The notes beneath the pieces were generated by a model. That model saw only the letters and a program-made list of their open reading frames with translations. It made no database searches and was not told where the DNA came from. The position numbers and the translations under genes are program-made. This document shows, in pieces, positions 58,517 through 64,000 of a DNA stretch of 64,000 bases (positions within the stretch are counted from its first letter, which is position 1; each line of letters starts with the position of its first letter). The stretch comes from Mesocentrotus franciscanus (Eukaryota; Echinodermata; Echinoidea; Camarodonta; Strongylocentrotidae): the NCBI GenBank assembly GCA_037976565.1, contig CP137674.1, positions 1,951,690 through 2,015,689 of the forward strand. Direction: 5' to 3'.

Positions 58517-60689
58517 GTCTAGTGACGGTTGGTCCGTGAATATATAGAATACGGATGAATTTATTCCCAGTTGCTCTAAGGTCAAAGGCGGCATAAGGTG
58601 GCAATAGGCTGGAAGAAAATAAGTAGTACGGACCTGACGAGAGCACAAAGAAACCCGGAACCATCCATGCAGTCTCTACAGTCAGACTGCAGCGCATATT
58701 ATGCTAATGAGGCTTACAGTGAAGATTTATTCAGCATCTTATTCGCAAACTTGGCTCATTAGCGTGTGCTGAACTAAGAGTGATTTTTAGGGTGATTTTG
58801 AAGCGTGGCGCTTTTGTGAAGAAAGCGTGTCTTCAGTTATCATGTTATAATTCCCGATTCTTCAAGTTTTGCTCTCCATTTCTATATCTAATTTAACCCA
58901 TAATCAATCATTTTTAAGTATTATTTTACAATATGAATTGACGGAAATTTTTGCAACTTTTTCATCAGCAGTTTTGCTTAATGAACTGTGTTTGTGGTTC
59001 CTGACCCAGCTACAAAAGCAAATGGTATAATTAGAATGGTTTACCAGAGAAATCATTCCAGTGAACAAAATATGTCAGATTGAAGATGACGCCAAGTGAC
59101 ATTCTTGGATATTTTTTAATACGAACTTTATCGAAGGGCAATTACATCAAAATTAACAAGAGTAACTTGTCATATTAGAAAGGGGCACTGATCAGAGGTG
59201 AAAGGGGGCTCTCATAAAAAAGAGGAAATGTGACTAATCAGAACAGAAAAATGGGCACTCATCAGAAGGGAAATGGGTACTAATTAAAAAGGAGCATGGC
59301 CAACTGTCAAAGTAAAATGGACACCTACCAGTGCTGAAAAGGGGTATTAATCTCTTATACCTAAAAAGGGACACTCATCAGAGATTAAAGAGGCACTTAG
59401 AAGAGGATCTTAGAATGCAAAATATACACTTAAAGAAATGGGGCACTTGTTAGGTCAAAGGAGCACTTATCAGATTTGTATAGTTGTACTACTTATCAAA
59501 CAAAGGATATATCTCTCCCTCCTTTATAGCAATGAGAGTAAGAGAAAGATGTGGGGTCTGACTATTTCCAAACTTAAATCAACACATCTATATTATACAG
59601 TGACCATTAAACGCACTACGCCGGATATGCCCTTCTCTAAGAGAGCGTCACGATTCAAATGCGGCTACCAAAACCCTTTCCGCAATGCTTCCGTGATCAT
59701 CCACAGACCTTCTTAGTTCGACTTGCATATCTGGAGGTATTTCGTAGTAGCTCCCTTTAGATGAGGGACCGTTCCAGGTTACGTTGCGTCTCGATGGGAC
59801 CGTAATACGAAGATCCATATGTTTACAGGCCTACTACCGTCGCAATGCTACCTTTACCGTAAATATACTGGAAATGAATTAACCGGTATTCAACACGCAG
59901 GGATCAGCCATTGCAGATAACCCGGACTATGTGACTTTGCCGTAAAACGCTGCCGCTATCGACATTTACAAAAATGTATAGCGGGAGATCAGATGCCGAT
60001 CGGTTAATTAACTAGTCGGAGATCAACTGCAAATGTTCTTTCGGCGGACAAATAACAACGTTCAACGACCAATCGGCAACTAATCGCCCATTATACATTT
60101 TTTAAAGTTTGTTGTCGATGGCCGCAGCTTTTCATGGTTGTCAGAAGTCGGTAACCGGTCGTACGCCTAGTGTGGCTTTGGCTTGAATAGTTGGCAAACC
60201 ACGCCAAACTGAGGTTTGGTATTAACGTCGCCTGGCATGATATGTGAAACCGCCTTGATTTTTCAAGGATTCTGTAATAACATCATATTATGACGATTCA
60301 TTCTATTCATTCATTATTCATCTCTAATCGGGAGCCAGAGCCATCATCCTTTTTCTATTTCTTCTGTTTTTAGCTCAATATTTGTGCATTTTGTTAAAAA
60401 TCAGAAAAATCAGCACATAAGTAGATGGATAATATTTAAAGCAATATTGCATATTTGCCCACCTGTATGTCGTTGTGGATCGATTTTTCTTATAGACATA
60501 ACCCCTATTATATTTTCATTAATTCTGACCCTATGGAAGTAGAAACCAAATTTTGAGAAATGATACTTCATTACTAAGATTTTAAACATCGAAGAAAAAA
60601 ATTGATATGTTATAAACAAATTTATTTTTAAACGATGGTATTTTCTGCAACTATTTCTTCCTGCAATATTTTGTAAAATTGATTCTTAC
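58517..60689. other. Intronic stretch with an inverted minisatellite patch
   Basis: This lies between two exons of the minus-strand gene. At about 59172-59470 there is a series of AAAGGGGCACT-type units, the same minisatellite as in the hAT elements but in opposite orientation and without recognisable ends. A GC-richer region around 59590-60180 holds no exon that I can support. Confidence 0.55.
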
Positions 60690-60887
60690 TGCATCAAGCT
60701 CCGTATCTCCATGTTCTGATGACGTAGAAGAACCAGATGAGGATGATGTAATTTCAGCAGTCACTACCATTGAAGTTCTCCCATTCGGCTTATCCTCTTT
60801 ATTGCTCAAAGTCGGATTAGCTTCATTCTTGGGTTTTCCTTCCACTGATTCGAATCCTGTTTCAGACACTATATCTTTGTATTTCAC
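60690..60887 (-). CDS. Unrecognised protein, internal exon 2 of 3 seen
   Basis: This 198 nt exon lies between the acceptor TTGTTCAACAG and the donor GCA|GTAAGA (GT at 60689-60688), in phase 0 at both ends. It encodes 66 residues opening VKYKDIVSETGFESVEG, then a Lys/Asn/Pro-rich part, then a Ser/Thr run (ITSSSSGSSTSSEHGD). VKYKDI fits the ITIM pattern (V/I/L/S)-x-Y-x-x-(V/I/L), a docking motif for SH2-domain phosphatases in receptor tails. The exon lacks any membrane segment or folded-domain signature. The splice signals, open frame and matching phases with its neighbours are the evidence for a real gene. The function is inferred only weakly. Confidence 0.75.
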
Positions 60888-61502
60888 CTGTTGAACAAAC
60901 AAAAATGGAGGAATAGGCCATCGACTAAAATGAAATTAAATGTGCATGGGTCCGTTGCATGAAATCAGCATCTATGAAACACATTTTTAAAAAGCGTGAT
61001 TTACATGTATAAAGGAGATGGCATGGAGCCGAGCTGACAAACTATTACACTAAGATATATAAAAAGTAAAGAGTTACTAAACATCTCGTGATATCGAGAT
61101 TTGAAATACAGATTTTATTGAACAACTATTGGTTTAACAACAACAAAAGAGAGTGATACCATTACAAATGATGAACATATATCATACATTGAAATGTGTT
61201 ACTTATGACATCTAAATATTTTTAAATTAGGAAACATCGGAGTTGCTTCTACGGTGTGAAATCTAATTAGTATATAATATTAACCAAATTTGCCTGTTCA
61301 GCATGCACAATAAAGTTGTACTAGGCAAATAAAAGATCAAAGGCTACTGGGTTTCGGAACAGGGTTTTGCTTAAAAACACAATTTAGAAAACATATGACT
61401 CGCTCCTTACCCTTCCTTTTTTCAATAACAGGTAATTGCATGGTTAGCATATGTTCATTACCCCCTTTTTTCAATAACAGGTTATTGCATGGTTAGTATA
61501 AG
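60888..61502. other. Intronic sequence, short direct repeat
   Basis: No exon. TTTTTTCAATAACAGGTAAT-like DNA with TTGCATGGTTAG occurs twice, near 61417 and 61467, just left of the hAT MITE. Confidence 0.55.
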
Positions 61503-61791
61503 CAGGGGCGGATCCAGCCGGCGGCAAGGGAGGGGGCCTAAAAAGGGGCCCACTTCGTGCGAAAATTTGAAAATCGTGCCGGTCGATTTTTCGCTTAGTG
61601 GGGGGTAGTGAGCACAATTTTTTTTTTTTGGAACCCGAAAAAAAAATTTCTCTCCGGGAAGGGTTATTATTTTTCCACCGCCACCCCTTGGGCGCCAGGG
61701 AGGTGGCCCATCTTCTTTTTCTTCAAAAAGGGTGTTTTTACCTGTTTTTTTCTAGGGAGGGCCCGGGCACCCCCCCCTGGATCCGCCACTG
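61503..61791. mobile_element. hAT-type MITE, complete copy
   Basis: It starts CAGGGGCGGATCCAGCCGG and ends CTGGATCCGCCACTG, clear inverted termini. AGTATAAG (61495-61502) and AGTATAAT (61792-61799) flank it, a 7 of 8 match to an 8 bp duplication. The interior has the CACTTCGTGCGAAAATTTGA and GTGCCGGTCGATTTTTCGC phrases shared with the fragments at 8111 and 48192. No coding sequence. Confidence 0.88.
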
Positions 61792-61799
61792 AGTATAAT

Positions 61800-63437
61800 T
61801 TCCAAGAGTCTATTGAATGTATTTCTGAAGTATAACCTATTATGGGCATTTCATTCATTTTCACAAGGAAAATATAATGAGTTTAATCGACACTTGGCAT
61901 GCTATGAACACAAACAGTTTCTGCTGCTGAAGTACTTTTTGTGATCCAAGGAGGTTTCCGAAAAATTTCATCCTTTTTGCTGAATGAGCAACTTTGAGAA
62001 ATTTGCATAAATCCCAAAATGGCCACTATTAGCCTTTTGAACGAAATGTCCGATAATAGTGTATGATACCTCTACTTTAAAATTCTGAGGTTCTGAAAAT
62101 CTACATTCAATGTTGTTCAATTTGAGGTAATTGTCTCATACTACAGATAAAAGAAAGGTTTTGATTCATTGATTGTTCTGGTTTATTGTTAACAACAAAT
62201 ACATTCAAAATAGCATCCAAAGGCTGAAACAAATTGAATTTACAATAAATTATAACATTTTTTTAAAACGTATACATTGAAAATTGGTTAGATAAAATCC
62301 AGTTATATCAACACTGCACAGTAATATGCAAAGTGGGAAAAACGTTGCAAAAAAATGAGAATATGGAAGAAGTCAGGGAAATGGAAAGGATAGACGAGAT
62401 TAAGCTTGAAATAGAAGAAGAGGGAGAAATTTAGGTGATGTAATCGAAATAATTTAAAACGCAGAACAATTAAAGATTCAGGTTCATTGGCAGTTAATTT
62501 ACAGTCATAAGGTTTGGATAAACATTGAAATTTAGAATAACAAGATAACTTCAACCAATGGTGAGGGATATTAGTTAATAGAAACACAACAATTGTGCAA
62601 GATAGTAATACAATCATTAAAATATCGATAAGTATTGCAATTTATGAGTTATAAATTTATCCAGCGTTTGATACAAATAATATCGAAATCACATCCGACC
62701 TCTGGCTGTAAATGCATTGATGAAAACGCACAGAACCAGATATCGGATGAGTTTTGACAGAGTACCTCAGTGATACAGGGTATATGTGTACAGCTTCCCG
62801 ACATGAAGGTAAATTGGTTATCTGTAATACTCTGTGGAAATATTATTTGTAGAATAATCAAAGGCTTAGTTTATCAAATCATGTAAGTAAAATGAATTTT
62901 TGGTGTGTTTTTTATACTAATGATTCTATGCAAATCACCGATCAGTGTCAGCTGCAAGGAGTCAATTCCACGTAAATTCAATATCAATTTGTACTTGATA
63001 GTAAATGTAGTAGACGATACTTTATGTATTATTATAATTTGTCTATTTTGCAGAGAAAGATTTTTGTCAAATTTAAGGAATCGGAAGGCCAGGGCCCCGT
63101 ACAACCATAAAAACTACTCCTAGACCCAATTATGCTATGCAATTTTTTTTATCCAACTGTTCGAAGTTTGGTAAACAGATTTAATCACTATAGACACACT
63201 TAGTCCCATGTTCCGAGCATTGTTGTCTGCCATTCTGTACCACATGACATAGCTCATGCGTGACATTGTGTTTACATGTCTGCTAGCATTAAAAGTTTAA
63301 ATGAAATACATGTTATTTCGCATGCAGTTAGATTTTCTGTACCATCCATCTCAAGCAACAAGAAATCGCCGTCCCTGTTAATATTAATAATTAAGTAGAA
63401 AAAAAAACAGCACTTAATGACTAGATGAACAATTTAC
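61800..63437. other. Intronic sequence without a recognised feature
   Basis: AT-rich DNA between two exons of the minus-strand gene. A minus-strand open frame near 62649-62861 is cysteine-containing but has no clear splice context or recognised domain. Confidence 0.5.
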
Positions 63438-63594
63438 CTGTGTAGCAACATCCGCTTCATCCACGGCAGGTTTCGTCTTAGGTTTGTCCAAACCGTTTGT
63501 TACGACTGTAGAATAGTCATTTCCAGTATGTTCCGTTCGCGGTATAGTTTTCTTCTCCTGCAGTTCCAGATCCAAATGCTTGCTCTTTTCTTTG
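63438..63594 (-). CDS. Unrecognised protein, internal exon 1 of 3 seen
   Basis: The exon lies between the acceptor ATTTTCAG and the donor CAG|GTAAAT (GT at 63437-63436). It begins with the last base of a split codon and ends in phase 0, compatible with the next exon at 60887. It encodes 52 residues: KEKSKHLDLELQEKKTIPR, then EHTGNDYSTVVTNGLDK and a Lys/Pro-rich end. YSTV is a Y-x-x-V motif of the kind bound by SH2 domains once phosphorylated. The three exons together give about 168 hydrophilic residues with one such tyrosine each, which suggests a cytoplasmic tail of a signalling or adhesion receptor. Earlier exons, possibly with the membrane segment, lie right of the window. Confidence 0.72.
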
Positions 63595-63675
63595 CTGAAA
63601 ATAAAATCCCGTCGGAAATGCATCATTCATCTGTTAAATTCAAAGCCATCTAGGGACAAGTTCTTGTTATGACAC

Positions 63676-63858
63676 TAGGGACTTTTAGATTTGTACGACG
63701 AGAACGTGGACTGCCACATGTGCATCCTTTCAAGGCAATGTGATATCCTTTTAAGGCACTGGCAGTGCCCGGCAGTGCCTTAAAAGGATGTCGCATTGCC
63801 TTAAAAGGGTGTACATGTGGCAGTCTACATGCTCGTCGTGCAAATCTAAAAGTCCCTA
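63676..63858. mobile_element. TA-flanked foldback MITE, copy 2
   Basis: It has the same ends as 50485-50649 (TAGGGACTTTTAGATTT and its inverse), the same GACGAGAACGTGGACTGCCA arm, and TA at both edges. Its centre holds repeated AAGGCAATGTGATATCC/CCTTAAAAGG phrases, so the internal part differs from copy 1 in length (about 18 bp longer). Confidence 0.85.
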
Positions 63859-64000
63859 ATATTAGCATGAGAACAGGTGACCACATGTCCAAATATGACC
63901 TGTTTCCTAGCATTTACCAAGTTGATTTTATTCGATTAGATTGATAAATATGTTGTTTTATTATCTTTGTAATATTTCATGCATGCTAACAAAGCATCTA

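Noticed and set aside
62649..62861. Cysteine-containing minus-strand open frame with a possible acceptor
   Set aside because: No matching donor or phase with the neighbouring exons, and no known cysteine pattern.

Overview
The window is eukaryotic and almost certainly from an invertebrate animal. Coding DNA occurs as short exons with GT/AG splice sites inside long introns. The sequence is AT-rich, and most of it is transposable-element or satellite DNA. A marine deuterostome such as an echinoderm seems most likely, because of the CR1/L2-type and RTE-type LINEs, a tRNA-derived SINE, dense miniature DNA transposons and CCCTAA-related satellite DNA. This is an inference, and no gene here fixes the species.

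Two host gene fragments are supported, both on the minus strand. At the left end are the first two coding exons of a monocarboxylate-transporter-like (SLC16/MCT-type) carrier, at 7911-7752 and 1004-708. They are separated by a 6.7 kb intron full of mobile-element remnants, and the rest of the gene lies off the left edge. At the right end are three phase-compatible internal exons of an unrecognised acidic protein, at 63594-63438, 60887-60690 and 57376-57228. Each exon carries one tyrosine in a possible SH2-docking context, which suggests a receptor cytoplasmic tail.

Layout: 1-7.9 kb holds the transporter exons and intron, with hAT, mariner and TTAA-flanked MITEs and two LINE remnants. 8.1-14.8 kb holds a MITE fragment, a ten-copy short repeat, and a roughly 225-250 bp tandem repeat split by a 5.6 kb LINE with an intact ORF1 and a frameshifted ORF2. 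14.9-17.8 kb is a diverged tandem duplication of unknown nature. 18.75-21.72 kb is a truncated copy of a large dispersed element. 23-25.9 kb contains foldback repeats, a SINE and an hAT element with a perfect target duplication. 26.12-26.62 kb is an assembly gap. It is followed by 2.9 kb of perfect GGCCT pentamer, which grades into a 12 kb telomere-like satellite (29.7-42.2 kb). That satellite is interrupted at 32.08-36.00 kb by a 3.9 kb piggyBac-like non-autonomous element, the fuller copy of the 18.75 kb element. 42.2-54 kb is a MITE- and LINE-rich mosaic, and 54-64 kb contains the second gene with a SINE and MITEs in its introns.

No multi-gene system with a shared biochemical task is visible. 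The main interest lies in the repeat biology: several non-autonomous DNA-transposon families with recoverable insertion signatures, and the pentamer-to-telomere-like satellite junction. Repeat boundaries were read by eye and are approximate unless a target-site duplication is given.
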